Of a DNA stretch of 64,000 nucleotides, positions 8,626 to 17,295 are shown in pieces. This DNA is from Desulfuromonadales bacterium (lineage in GTDB: Bacteria; Desulfobacterota; Desulfuromonadia; Geobacterales; Pseudopelobacteraceae). Position 1 is the first letter of the stretch, and each line of letters starts with the position of its first letter. The notes beneath the pieces are model-generated. The model saw only the letters and a list, made by a program, of their open reading frames with translations, did not search any database and was not told where the DNA came from. The stretch is taken from positions 85,178 through 149,177 of the forward strand of contig JAENWA010000098.1 in the NCBI GenBank assembly GCA_016650295.1, given 5' to 3'. The position numbers were made by a program, and so were the translations under genes.

Positions 8626-10212
8626 TTACGTGATGCTCTCGGTCACTCCAGCCGGGGCCTCGGAAAGGGCGCTGTTTGTCCAGCGGTTGGGGATATCGCC
8701 GCTACGGATATACAGCTCCGGATTCTGTCCGGCCAAGCCGGGAGTGAGGTTGATCTGCCAGGCGATCTGGTCGATCGGCACATCGACCCGGCAGGTGGTG
8801 TAGCCGTAGCCGCTGATGGTGTTGGTTGTACTGCCGGCAAAGCTTAAGGTAGTTACCTGCTGTTTTCGGGAATCCAGGGTGATGCTGCTGCCTGGGGCGC
8901 CGGTAACACCGATGAAATAGACGGCATTGGTCAGGTAGGGGGGGACCAGCAGCATCTGGCCGACCTCGAACTGTTCGGCCTGATCGGTCCAGGCAGTTTT
9001 GACCGGAGCCGTGGACTGCTTGACCCAGAGGGTCTGGTTGCCGCCATTCAACCATAAACGCCAGGCCCGGATGGTGGCGTCCACGCTGGTCTTGTAGTAA
9101 TAAGTCCCCTCCGGCCCGATGGTGGCTGCCGGGATGCTACTGGTATCGCCGACCGTGCCGATGTCCTGAGCATAAATGTCGCCGCTGAAGATGTTCCAGG
9201 AGGAAGATGCTCCGCTGGCATGAACGCGGATATACCAGCTCTGGTTGTTGCTGTACTGGCTGGCAGCCAGGATGAGACCGTCCGAACCACTGCCGGTTGA
9301 TTGGTAGGTGGTATCGCCTAATGGGATGGAACCCTGCTGGAGATAGAAGTCGGCCTCACCGCCGAGAACGTTCAGCACGGTGCGCCACGCGCCGGTTGCC
9401 GGGGTCTGGCTGGTAATGCGGAAAAAGTAGTCGCCGGCGCCCGGCGCCGGCTGACTGATCGTGCTGGTGCCGCCTGGAGTGCTGCCGTTGTCCCAGGTGA
9501 GGTCCTGAACATAGAGGTCGCCGGAAGTAAGCTGCCAGGATGCACCGGGAGCGGCATGGACACGGATATACCACTCCTGACCGTCCAGGGAATCGTCGGC
9601 ATTGAGGTAGATTATATCTGAACCGGCATTAACTGAGCTGTAGCTGCCGCCGGTTTCCGGCGCAGAACCCTGCTGGAGGTAGAGATCAGCCTCGCCACTG
9701 TTGACCTTGAGGACGTTGCGCCAGGCTGGGTGAAGCGGTGACTGACCGGTTATTTTGAAAAGGTAGTCACCCCCTGCCGTATCCGGCTGGGTGATGATGC
9801 TGGTCCCACTAAGGGTGGCGCCATTGTCCCAGGCCAGTGCACGCAGGAAGGTTGGATCAGGGGTATAGCTGTAGGTCAGGTCGTCGTTGGCATAGATCCG
9901 CACATGGTAGCTGCCGCCGTCGGCAAGGGACGCTGCAGGCACGAGCAGTGTGTGGAGGGTCTGTCCGGTGCTGGCAGCCACTTGGCTGCCTTCGTCATGG
10001 TTGGTCCCTGTGTAAAGGTAAAAGTCACTGGAGGCGGTGCTGGAGAGCACCAGGCGCATCCCGGTCTGGGGAGTGGGCAGGGTGATGTCGTAATAGTAAT
10101 ACTCGCCGTTGCTGAGGCTGCCGGTCTGGGTTTCTGCGAAGGCTGATGTAACGGCTACGAACAGGAGGAGAGCAAACAGGAAAGACGTCACAGTGAGACG
10201 GCGTGATAACAT
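8626..10212 (-). CDS. Giant secreted repeat protein, N-terminal part ending at in-frame TAA
   Basis: The start is placed at 10212: ATG is preceded by GGAGG with 5-nt spacing, and translation begins with a clean signal peptide (MLSRRLTVTSFLFALLLFV followed by AVTSAFA). The longer frame up to 10257 would bury the signal. The mature part contains PPC-like beta-sandwich repeats (DLYLQQGSAP, YYYDITLP). It stops at TAA (8628-8626), directly followed in the same frame by VPPTLTDGAWYITVYG. Neighbouring units read through this point, so the ancestral codon was probably TAT or TAC. The product as written (528 residues) would be a short secreted fragment of a roughly 2950-residue protein. The 5' region is AT-rich, and no other gene lies between the two MITE-A copies. 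Confidence 0.75.
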   Translation of the reverse strand: MLSRRLTVTSFLFALLLFVAVTSAFAETQTGSLSNGEYYYYDITLPTPQTGMRLVLSSTASSDFYLYTGTNHDEGSQVAASTGQTLHTLLVPAASLADGGSYHVRIYANDDLTYSYTPDPTFLRALAWDNGATLSGTSIITQPDTAGGDYLFKITGQSPLHPAWRNVLKVNSGEADLYLQQGSAPETGGSYSSVNAGSDIIYLNADDSLDGQEWYIRVHAAPGASWQLTSGDLYVQDLTWDNGSTPGGTSTISQPAPGAGDYFFRITSQTPATGAWRTVLNVLGGEADFYLQQGSIPLGDTTYQSTGSGSDGLILAASQYSNNQSWYIRVHASGASSSWNIFSGDIYAQDIGTVGDTSSIPAATIGPEGTYYYKTSVDATIRAWRLWLNGGNQTLWVKQSTAPVKTAWTDQAEQFEVGQMLLVPPYLTNAVYFIGVTGAPGSSITLDSRKQQVTTLSFAGSTTNTISGYGYTTCRVDVPIDQIAWQINLTPGLAGQNPELYIRSGDIPNRWTNSALSEAPAGVTESIT

Positions 10213-10333
10213 GACAACCTCCAGGAGATAAGTTCGGTAAACGGCTAGATGTTGCATGGTTATGTAATTTTTGCATTGTTTACAAAAAATGTTTTATTTG
10301 CAAGTTTTATTTGAATAAATTACAAAACAACTT

Positions 10334-10486
10334 CCTGATTCGTTCTAATTAGCGGCTAAAAAATTGTCATCCCCGAATGTCTTTATACGGGGATCCAGAT
10401 TTCAAGGAGTTAAAAGACTGGATTCCCGATTACTACCTCGGGAATGACAGACAAGGAAATCAAGCCGCGAATTAGAACGAATCAGG
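10334..10486. mobile_element. MITE-like element A, copy 2
   Basis: This 153-bp copy differs from 990-1141 at only a few positions and has the same orientation. Its terminal inverted repeats are intact (CCTGATTCGTTCTAATT at the left, complement at the right). Its right end abuts AAAGGAGA and the start of an osmC fragment. Together with copy 1 it frames the giant repeat-protein gene. Confidence 0.87.
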
Positions 10487-10494
10487 AAAGGAGA
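10487..10494. repeat. Right 8-bp direct repeat, overlapping the osmC ribosome-binding site
   Basis: AAAGGAGA is identical to 982-989 and abuts the outer end of MITE-A copy 2. It also serves as Shine-Dalgarno for the osmC fragment, whose ATG at 10499 lies 4 nt downstream of the octamer. The ancestral target was therefore probably the osmC ribosome-binding site. Confidence 0.65.
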
Positions 10495-10498
10495 TCAT

Positions 10499-10600
10499 AT
10501 GAAACGAAAAGCTTCGGCAGAATGGAAAGGCAGCCTCAAGGACGGGAACGGCAGTGTTTCCACGGAAAGCGGTGTGCTGACCCAGGACCAGCATAGATAG
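10499..10600 (+). pseudogene. osmC: osmC 5' fragment (OsmC-family peroxiredoxin remnant)
   Basis: A good ribosome-binding site (AAAGGAGA) precedes ATG, and the 33 codons that follow (KRKASAEWKGSLKDGNGSVS, then TESGVL) match the N-terminus of OsmC, a thiol-dependent hydroperoxide-reducing stress protein of about 140 residues. After TQDQHR a TAG ends the frame and OsmC similarity stops. The catalytic cysteines are absent, so the fragment is non-functional. It sits between MITE-A copy 2 and MITE-B copy 1, both probable agents of the damage. Confidence 0.75.
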
Positions 10601-10638
10601 TTCAAAGCATATTGATGACGTAATCCCCTTCGCCTATT

Positions 10639-10802
10639 AGGAGCCTGTCGGACTTAGGGTAAATCTACTGCAAATCCGTCTGAACGGTCCATATTTCACC
10701 GCTTTCTTGGTCAATAGAACAACTATTGACCTGCAAAATCGGCAAAATCTGTCCTCGCCCAGTCGAATTTTCGCTACGATTTCCTAAGTCCGACAGACTC
10801 CT
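10639..10802. mobile_element. MITE-like element B, copy 1
   Basis: A 164-bp element has 20-bp terminal inverted repeats (AGGAGCCTGTCGGACTTAGG at the left, complement with one mismatch at the right) and an internal perfect hairpin GGTCAATAG-AACAA-CTATTGACC. A second copy of the same length and orientation lies at 41569-41732. Its right end carries the last codons and stop of the MurB-like gene. No target duplication was found. Confidence 0.85.
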
Positions 10803-11961
10803 GGGTGACATCAACTCCAATTGCCCAACCGGGTTCACAACTTCCTGGCGTAAATGGATTATTATTTATGAACGTATCAATATCTTTATTCTTGAAACGC
10901 CCCAAAAAACGTACTTCCGGTTCTAAAAGAATGTCCAGTTTTTCCCGTACCCGGGTCTGAATCAAGAGGCTGAGAGATGCAACATCCGACCCGGTTGCGT
11001 GCGGATATCCACAGATCGCAAGGATATGGCGGGGGCTTAGTCCGACATTTCCCCAACGATCTCCATTCATAAATCCACAGGCGCGAATCGCAAGTGCTGC
11101 GGGAAAACGCGTTGAGTTAGCGTCGGGTTTGTACCAGGAAAAGAGACTTTCAGCGAACCCGTGTCCCCTGACAAGACTCGCCAGGCGAAGTGCGGTCTCC
11201 GTTTTCATGACCGGGTTAAGAAAAAAGCTTCCGGCGCTGGGAATCCAGTTGTCTCTCCCGACGACCATGCCTTTGCTCTCCCTGACTTCAAGCACCGTAG
11301 CCCTGCGCGCTCTAATGTCATCAAATGCCCGTCCGCGCTCAGTATGCAGCTTCAAGATATCCTTGTACACGATGGAGTCTAATGGACCTGTATCATTGAA
11401 TTCCATAGATACATTCAGAATGACAAATCTTGACGAGTAGTTTGCTGATTCCTTGAGTGAACTGGACCGATAGGAGAATTTAAGAAATTCGGCATCCAAA
11501 TCAACAATCGAGCAGTCTTGAAGATCAAACGCGCGTGCTGACAAGAATCGATCAGAGAACCGTTGCCCATATGCAGCGATATTCTGTACAACAGCCGCCC
11601 CCACAGTTCCGGGTATCCCGGAAAGAAGTTCCAGCCCTGGAATGCCCTGTTCACACAATACATCAACCAGATAGTCAAATCGGCAACTCCCGGCAACGTG
11701 GACCAAAATGGAGTTTTTGCTCTTCGAAATATCAATAACAGAGCCATCTCTATAAAGTATGAGAGGGGTGTCCAGCACCTCACCAAGCAGCGTGTTCGAA
11801 AGTTCGCCTGCAACGTTGACGTTAGATCTACTAGTGGCGTCAAGGCTTAACAGGTAATCACTCAGTTCTTCAGGATCGCTTATTACACGGATATCTGAAC
11901 AACGAGAACCCAGACCCAGTGTGTTAAATAACTCGATTTTCGAAGATGACAGATAACGCAT
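10774..11961 (-). CDS. MurB-like FAD-dependent oxidoreductase
   Basis: The protein resembles UDP-N-acetylenolpyruvoylglucosamine reductase: an FAD-binding N-terminal region with NTLGLGSRC and the strongly conserved GIPGLELLSGIPGTVGAAVV, and a MurB C-terminal domain with SAGSFFLNP. At 395 residues it is longer than usual MurB. The catalytic-site Lys of the normal GSFFKNP motif is Leu here, which argues against a housekeeping role. It lies at the end of the lipid-biosynthesis operon, so it may reduce a different unsaturated substrate; that is inference. An AAGGAAA ribosome-binding site precedes the ATG. The last nine residues (QESVGLRKS) are encoded by the inserted MITE-B, so the native C-terminus is lost or replaced. 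Confidence 0.7.
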   Translation of the reverse strand: MRYLSSSKIELFNTLGLGSRCSDIRVISDPEELSDYLLSLDATSRSNVNVAGELSNTLLGEVLDTPLILYRDGSVIDISKSKNSILVHVAGSCRFDYLVDVLCEQGIPGLELLSGIPGTVGAAVVQNIAAYGQRFSDRFLSARAFDLQDCSIVDLDAEFLKFSYRSSSLKESANYSSRFVILNVSMEFNDTGPLDSIVYKDILKLHTERGRAFDDIRARRATVLEVRESKGMVVGRDNWIPSAGSFFLNPVMKTETALRLASLVRGHGFAESLFSWYKPDANSTRFPAALAIRACGFMNGDRWGNVGLSPRHILAICGYPHATGSDVASLSLLIQTRVREKLDILLEPEVRFLGRFKNKDIDTFINNNPFTPGSCEPGWAIGVDVTQESVGLRKS

Positions 11962-12080
11962 TTAGACAATTTCCTTGCGCGCAACGTGTGCAGGCCCTTC
12001 TTTTTCTCCACTGTCTCGCATGGTTAAAACGCTCACTCAGGCTGGCGGTGTCTATGTGCCAGCATTTTCTTACGTTATCT

Positions 12081-13433
12081 TTACCGCATTACTATTGGGT
12101 TGGAAGCCCCTGCAAATGGCTGTGAATTCATCAGGCTTTTTAAATAACGTTTACGGGTTGATAGATTTATCCCGGCGTACACCATGCAGCCGAACAGGGT
12201 TCGCTTCCAGGGGCTCATGCCGAAGAATCGTTTTGTCATTGCGCCGAACGTATAGGCCTGCCTGTTCAAGCGGGCAAAACCGTTAATGAGTTCGTCGGCC
12301 GTCATGCCGTGGGGCTGATAAAGGAGTGTATCCGGAGGATATCCATGGAGCCACCAGTCATGCGAAAACAACCGGTCTTCGCTTATGAGACGCTTGTATA
12401 AACGTGTCCCGGGATAGGGAGTCAGAATCCTGAGTTGGACACAATCCATATGGCTCTTCATTATAAACTCGAGGGTCTGATCGAACACATCCTTGTTTTC
12501 GAAATCAAAGCCAAAAACAAAGCAGCCCAGAATACCAAAACCTTCGTTATGGAATCGATGCATGGCCTCGTAGTACCCGACCTTCAGGTTCCTGATTTTA
12601 CTCACTTCATCCTGTGTGTCTTTCTGTACCGATTCGAATCCGACCAACAGCCCCAGGCATCCCGCACGTTTCATCAATCCCAGCAGCTCCGGGTCCTCGG
12701 CTAATGAAACGGTGCCTTGTGCCAGCCAGCGCTTCCCAAGTGGTATCATTTCCGTAAAGAGTTTTTTTGCTGAATCCCGGTTCAACGCAAGTGCATCATC
12801 GACGAAGAAGAGGTGCGGTGAATCAATAGACTCTATCTCGGCAATCACCTCCTGAACCGGCCTGACTCGATACTGAGACCCCAATGACTGGCCAATGCAG
12901 CAGAATTCGCAATCGTAGGGACACCCGCGGGAGGTCTCAACGCCGATCGGCATAGGAACACGACCCTGATAGTGGCTGCCGGACAAAAGATCCCGTCGTG
13001 GCATCGGAAGACCTTCGAGAGCGGTAGTCTTGTCGGCCCGATATATTCTCTGCATCTGACCCGAGGCGGCATCCGATACAAGTTGCGGCCAGACTCCCTC
13101 CGCTTCTCCCACGACAACCGCATCCGCATGCTCCAGGGCTTCGTCAGGCACTATGGTGGGGTGTATCCCCCCCATCACTACTTTCACACCCTTTTTTCGA
13201 TAGGCGTCACCAATCTCGTAGGCTCTCAGCGCATATTCGGTCAAGACGGTGATACCCACCAAATCCACATCCTGATTGATGTCATCGGTCTCAACGGCTT
13301 CCTCGACGATCGTAATCGTATGGCCGGGCGGGGTAAGCGCCGCCAGTAGAGGAAGATTTACCCTCTGCAGTTTAAAGGGGGTGGATAATGCGTCTTCACG
13401 ATGCGGACTTGGTGCGATAAGTTTGATTTTCAT
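12081..13433 (-). CDS. B12-binding-domain radical SAM protein
   Basis: An N-terminal cobalamin-binding Rossmann domain (MKIKLIAPSPHRE... VVMGGIHPTIVPDEALEHAD) is followed by a radical SAM barrel with the cluster motif RGCPYDCEFCC (CX3CX2C). Proteins of this class methylate or rearrange unactivated carbons, often in lipid, hopanoid and antibiotic pathways; the substrate here cannot be read from sequence. The start is at 13433 because its ATG overlaps the TGA of the upstream EptA-like gene (ATGA) and an AAGGA ribosome-binding site is well spaced. Length is 450 residues. It belongs to the minus-strand operon that includes the lipid synthase. A 119-bp gap separates it from the MurB-like gene. Confidence 0.85.
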   Translation of the reverse strand: MKIKLIAPSPHREDALSTPFKLQRVNLPLLAALTPPGHTITIVEEAVETDDINQDVDLVGITVLTEYALRAYEIGDAYRKKGVKVVMGGIHPTIVPDEALEHADAVVVGEAEGVWPQLVSDAASGQMQRIYRADKTTALEGLPMPRRDLLSGSHYQGRVPMPIGVETSRGCPYDCEFCCIGQSLGSQYRVRPVQEVIAEIESIDSPHLFFVDDALALNRDSAKKLFTEMIPLGKRWLAQGTVSLAEDPELLGLMKRAGCLGLLVGFESVQKDTQDEVSKIRNLKVGYYEAMHRFHNEGFGILGCFVFGFDFENKDVFDQTLEFIMKSHMDCVQLRILTPYPGTRLYKRLISEDRLFSHDWWLHGYPPDTLLYQPHGMTADELINGFARLNRQAYTFGAMTKRFFGMSPWKRTLFGCMVYAGINLSTRKRYLKSLMNSQPFAGASNPIVMR

Positions 13434-15196
13434 AGGTAATCCTTGGCATTGTTGCCGACAGGTCTGGAAACGCCCCACCCATCACCCGGTGGTGTAGGTA
13501 TACTCGTCACCTCATAATCGCCGGATCCATGAAGAGAGCCGCTCATATAATAACGCTCACTGTTGTCCTCGGCTGTCAAAGCGAAAATCGATTTTTCGTA
13601 TGGACGGACTCTCAAAGGCATCGGTACATCCATCAGGTCGAGAAGGGTCGCGAAGTTGTTAAGATGGGAAACCTTGATGTCAGGGGTGATGCCGTCTATG
13701 AGCCCTTTCTTGCCGTACCACTCACTCGCTATGAAAAAACCGGGCACATCAACGATCTCCTGGTCAGTCTTCATATGGGTGTAGACCTGCCCATGCTCGG
13801 CCAGGGTCTGGCCATGATCCGAGGTATACAGAATGGCGTAGTTCTGGTTGGTTGTTTCGGAAACAAGCACTCTGAAAAACTCGTCCACCTGGTAGCGGAT
13901 CCCGTTGTCATAGGTATTGACGAGCTTTTCACGTCCTGTCGCGCCGGGGTCAATGGATTGCGAAAATTTCATAACCGGCTTCCAGATCGTGGAGGCCACA
14001 TCATCCGGATAGTTATTGCGATAGTGGAAATGGAGCCCCTTCTTGTTGACGACAATAAAACAGCCGCTTTTTTCATTCAGAATAGTGCTGAGATAACGGG
14101 CTACCCCTACATCCTTGGTTGTATCAAGATCGATATTGAGCTCGTCGAATGACGATTCGTTCATCCATCGGTCCAGGGATCTCACGGGACCATCCCCGGC
14201 CGCTTTCTTGAGCGAAGCAAGGTAGACGCGATTGATGTCGATGTAGATAGTCTCGTAACCCATTTTTTTTGCATAATCAAAAATGGTCGGGTTCTTGTCG
14301 GTTCGATAGGCTGTGTCGGGAAATTCGTTGTGACCGGTAATAAGATAGGCATTACTGATGTGGGTAAAGGAACTGGCGGCAGCGCAAATGCCGGGATTCT
14401 TGAGGAGGCCCCGGGCTTCGAGGGATTGAAGGAACGGTGTGGTGTCACGCGGATAGCCATTCAGGCTGAGATTACTGCCGCGAACCGACTCATCGATGAC
14501 ATAGATGATGCTGTCGAGAGGCCGTTGAGTAACGTGAAATGCAGGCAGCTCATCGCGAGGTCCATGATACGCGCGGCGGCTTTCAAACCTGCAGTGAAGT
14601 ATTGCACGCAGGAAAGAGGTCAGGGGATTCAGGTGATAGCTGCGCTCCGCTACGTGGTGGAAGAGTATGTAATTGGACACGAGCAGGTAGAGGGCCGGCA
14701 CTATGCTGAGGGCGATCGTCATTGCGATGCCGGATACCGGAGGTGCGAGCATCAGTACGGAAAGAATCAGCACGTAGGGGAGAGCATACACCAGGACGAG
14801 CGGCTTGAAGAAGCTCAAGATGGCCTCTATGCGATGGTCCCCGCTGACGGTCACGGCGAGATACAGGTCGGTGCCGGTCATGAACTGGGATAGAGTCCGC
14901 CAGTAGGATAATTGGATGATAATAATAAAAGCGGAAAAAATGAGGAGGATTACGCGCAGCGCTCCCGGCAGGAGGGTAATGAGATAGAAGAGTGCTGCCA
15001 CCTGCAGGAAGACCAGCGTGAAGGTACTCAACAACTTCATGATTCCGGCGAACGAACGTGAATTCAGGAGAGCACGGTAATCGCGGGGTCTCAAAGCGGA
15101 ATCGATCAGGACCGCGAGTGTCGCCGCGACCAAGGCGGTCATGGCACGGGGACAGGGCGCGTGGGTTATGGCGCTGAGGAGGGACATCGCTGTCAC
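13430..15196 (-). CDS. EptA-like membrane phosphoethanolamine transferase / sulfatase-fold enzyme
   Basis: Several N-terminal membrane segments (to about residue 190) precede a periplasmic alkaline-phosphatase-fold domain. The metal-ligand region IYVIDESVRGSNLSLNGYPR corresponds to the GETxR...NGY signature of EptA/CptA enzymes, and TSDHGQTLAEHG supplies the Asp-His pair. EptA enzymes move phosphoethanolamine from phosphatidylethanolamine to lipid A or other acceptors. The nucleophile region (ICAAASSFTHISNAY) lacks the usual CGTxT signature, so acceptor or donor may differ. I chose GTG at 15196, which overlaps the permease stop as GTGA and has AGAGGG upstream; the ATG at 15211 has no ribosome-binding site. 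Context suggests modification of a lipid made by this cluster. Confidence 0.75.
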   Translation of the reverse strand: MTAMSLLSAITHAPCPRAMTALVAATLAVLIDSALRPRDYRALLNSRSFAGIMKLLSTFTLVFLQVAALFYLITLLPGALRVILLIFSAFIIIIQLSYWRTLSQFMTGTDLYLAVTVSGDHRIEAILSFFKPLVLVYALPYVLILSVLMLAPPVSGIAMTIALSIVPALYLLVSNYILFHHVAERSYHLNPLTSFLRAILHCRFESRRAYHGPRDELPAFHVTQRPLDSIIYVIDESVRGSNLSLNGYPRDTTPFLQSLEARGLLKNPGICAAASSFTHISNAYLITGHNEFPDTAYRTDKNPTIFDYAKKMGYETIYIDINRVYLASLKKAAGDGPVRSLDRWMNESSFDELNIDLDTTKDVGVARYLSTILNEKSGCFIVVNKKGLHFHYRNNYPDDVASTIWKPVMKFSQSIDPGATGREKLVNTYDNGIRYQVDEFFRVLVSETTNQNYAILYTSDHGQTLAEHGQVYTHMKTDQEIVDVPGFFIASEWYGKKGLIDGITPDIKVSHLNNFATLLDLMDVPMPLRVRPYEKSIFALTAEDNSERYYMSGSLHGSGDYEVTSIPTPPGDGWGVSRPVGNNAKDYL

Positions 15197-16308
15197 TGGC
15201 CCTCTTCCCATTTGGTGGCTATGATCCCGAGTATGAAGACCACGGCAGCAAAGGCACCTATGATCGCCGCAGCGCGCAGTGCAGCCATAGTATCTTCAAA
15301 GACCATCGCTGCCCTGAGCCCCTCGTTCACGTAATACAGCGGCAGTGTCTTGGCGATCTTCTGCAGGAAACCCGGCATCAGCTCGATGGGGAAAAAGCTT
15401 CCCGAGAGGAACATCATCGGGAAACTGATGGCGTTTGCAGCGGCAGCGGCGCTTTGCGCCTCCTTGGTGAAGCGGGTGAGGATCATCCCGATGCCGACGA
15501 ACGCGAAGACGTCAAGTGAAATGAACGCAGGGAGCCAGGCATTGATATGCAGGTTGACATCAAACACGGCGTAACTCACCAGCAGCATCAAAGTCGTGGA
15601 TACGACCGCGATTGTGAACTGGTAGAGGATATCCGACAGTATCCATTCAGTGCGGGTGATGGGCGTCGTGGACAGTTTCCTGATGATCCCTTTCTGTCGC
15701 AACTCTGTGTTCATATTCACCGCGCCGAACAGGCTCAAAGTCATCACCGACATGGCGATGATGCCGGGAATGAAGTATTCGATGAACCGGTATTTCCTGA
15801 TGAGTATCGATTTCGAAACCGGTTTGAGGAACGGCGGAATCCTTGACATCTCCTGGTTTATCCCTGCCAGCACCCCGTTCAGGATATCCATCTTCGTGGA
15901 CACCGAAGAAGAGCTGGGGTCGTAAACATAGGTGACAGTAGCGGATGCCGTGAAGTCATTGAAAAACTTCCGCCGCAGGAGGGACTTTTCCAGGCCTTTG
16001 GGGATAACCAGGACAAGGTTCACCTTGGTGTCCCTGACGTACTGCGCGGTGTCGACGGCGGGGTCGACTCTGGTTATCTTGAATTTTCCGTTGAGTTCGA
16101 GGGCTTCGACTGACTCTTTGGATGATTTCGACTGGTCGAGGTCCTGCACGCACAGGTGAAAGTTCATATTGTCCTGGCTCATGAAAATCGTGCCGAACAC
16201 GAGTATCAGGATGATCGGGAACGCAAGCGTGAAAAACATGGTGGTCTTCTCGCGGTAAACGCTCAGAAGTTTCACGTAAAGATTTGCAAATACGACGCGC
16301 AGGTTCAT
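15193..16308 (-). CDS. ABC-2 type transporter permease
   Basis: The 371-residue protein has the ABC-2 export permease layout: one N-terminal membrane segment (TMFFTLAFPIILILVFGTIF), a large extracytoplasmic loop of about 150 residues, then five more membrane segments (for example YFIPGIIAMSVMTLSLFG). Such permeases pair with a cytosolic ATPase to export lipids, polysaccharides or drugs. Its ATG overlaps the stop of the ATPase gene (16305-16308) and its stop overlaps the next start, so the three genes are translationally coupled. The likely cargo is the product of the adjacent lipid pathway. Confidence 0.88.
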   Translation of the reverse strand: MNLRVVFANLYVKLLSVYREKTTMFFTLAFPIILILVFGTIFMSQDNMNFHLCVQDLDQSKSSKESVEALELNGKFKITRVDPAVDTAQYVRDTKVNLVLVIPKGLEKSLLRRKFFNDFTASATVTYVYDPSSSSVSTKMDILNGVLAGINQEMSRIPPFLKPVSKSILIRKYRFIEYFIPGIIAMSVMTLSLFGAVNMNTELRQKGIIRKLSTTPITRTEWILSDILYQFTIAVVSTTLMLLVSYAVFDVNLHINAWLPAFISLDVFAFVGIGMILTRFTKEAQSAAAAANAISFPMMFLSGSFFPIELMPGFLQKIAKTLPLYYVNEGLRAAMVFEDTMAALRAAAIIGAFAAVVFILGIIATKWEEGQ

Positions 16309-17258
16309 TCCGCCTCCCCCCCCTCGACGTAACCGTCGCGGAGCGCCTCGCCGGTGAGCTTCAGAAAGACCTCCTCCAGGTTGGGTTTCCGGACGTCCAG
16401 GCCGCGGTAGAACGACCCGGCATCCTTGATGGCGCTCAGTATCTGTTGTACATCTTCCGTGTGCTCAACCCTGATCCTGATGTTGTTGTGATTGGTATGA
16501 ACCGGCTCGAAACCTATCCTCCGGACGATTTCAAAGACTTTTTCATCGGCGGACTGCAGCGTGAGTATCTGGGTATCTGCGTTGTTGTGGATGAGTTCCA
16601 CGGGAGAGCCCATCGCGATGATCTTCCCCCTGGAGATGATTGCGACCATGTCTGCAAGAAGCTCTGCCTCCTCCATGTAGTGCGTGGTCAGCAGCACCGT
16701 CTTCCCTGCCTTCTTCAGGCCCTGCAGAACCTGCCACACCTCGTGCCGTGCGCGAGGGTCGAGCCCGGTCGTCGGCTCGTCGAGGAACACGACCTCGGGG
16801 TCATTTACAAGAGAAATCGCGATACCGAGGCGCTGTTTCAATCCCCCGGAGAGGTTCTTGTACTGTTCATCGCGCTTGTCCGTAAGGTTCACGAGCCCTA
16901 TCAGCCCGTCGATATCGGTGTTCCTGCAATGGTAAAGCCGTGAGTAATACTGCAGGGTCTCCCGGACTGTTATCCTGTCGAATGAGGTGAACCCCTGCGG
17001 GAGGACACCGATGCGGTGGACGATGTCGTGCTTATATTTCGTAACATCCATTCCAAGCAGGGTCACTTTTCCGGACGTGGGCGTGCGGATCGTGTCTATG
17101 ATCTCGACGGTTGTGGTCTTGCCGGCGCCGTTCGGACCCAGCAGGGCGAACACCTCGCCTTTACCGACGGTGAACGATATGTCATTGACCGCCAGTAAAT
17201 CCCCGTAGCTCTTGGTCAGATTCTCAACTTCGATTGCGTATTCGGTTGCTTTGTTCAT
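16305..17258 (-). CDS. ABC transporter ATP-binding protein (DrrA/CcmA-like)
   Basis: This is a standard single ABC domain: Walker A LLGPNGAGKTTT, signature NLSGGLKQRLG, Walker B VVFLDEPTTGLDP, and the switch His in LLTTHYMEEAE. The C-terminal ~80 residues (about 235-317) are typical of DrrA-type exporters. It has an ATGA overlap with the permease, forming an exporter pair. GGAG precedes the ATG at 17258. The 78-bp gap upstream holds an inverted repeat, so the exporter half of the operon may have its own promoter or an RNA-processing site. Confidence 0.93.
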   Translation of the reverse strand: MNKATEYAIEVENLTKSYGDLLAVNDISFTVGKGEVFALLGPNGAGKTTTVEIIDTIRTPTSGKVTLLGMDVTKYKHDIVHRIGVLPQGFTSFDRITVRETLQYYSRLYHCRNTDIDGLIGLVNLTDKRDEQYKNLSGGLKQRLGIAISLVNDPEVVFLDEPTTGLDPRARHEVWQVLQGLKKAGKTVLLTTHYMEEAELLADMVAIISRGKIIAMGSPVELIHNNADTQILTLQSADEKVFEIVRRIGFEPVHTNHNNIRIRVEHTEDVQQILSAIKDAGSFYRGLDVRKPNLEEVFLKLTGEALRDGYVEGGEAE

Positions 17259-17295
17259 GAAGCTCCAATTCGTAGTAATTCAGGCTGAAGGTAGA

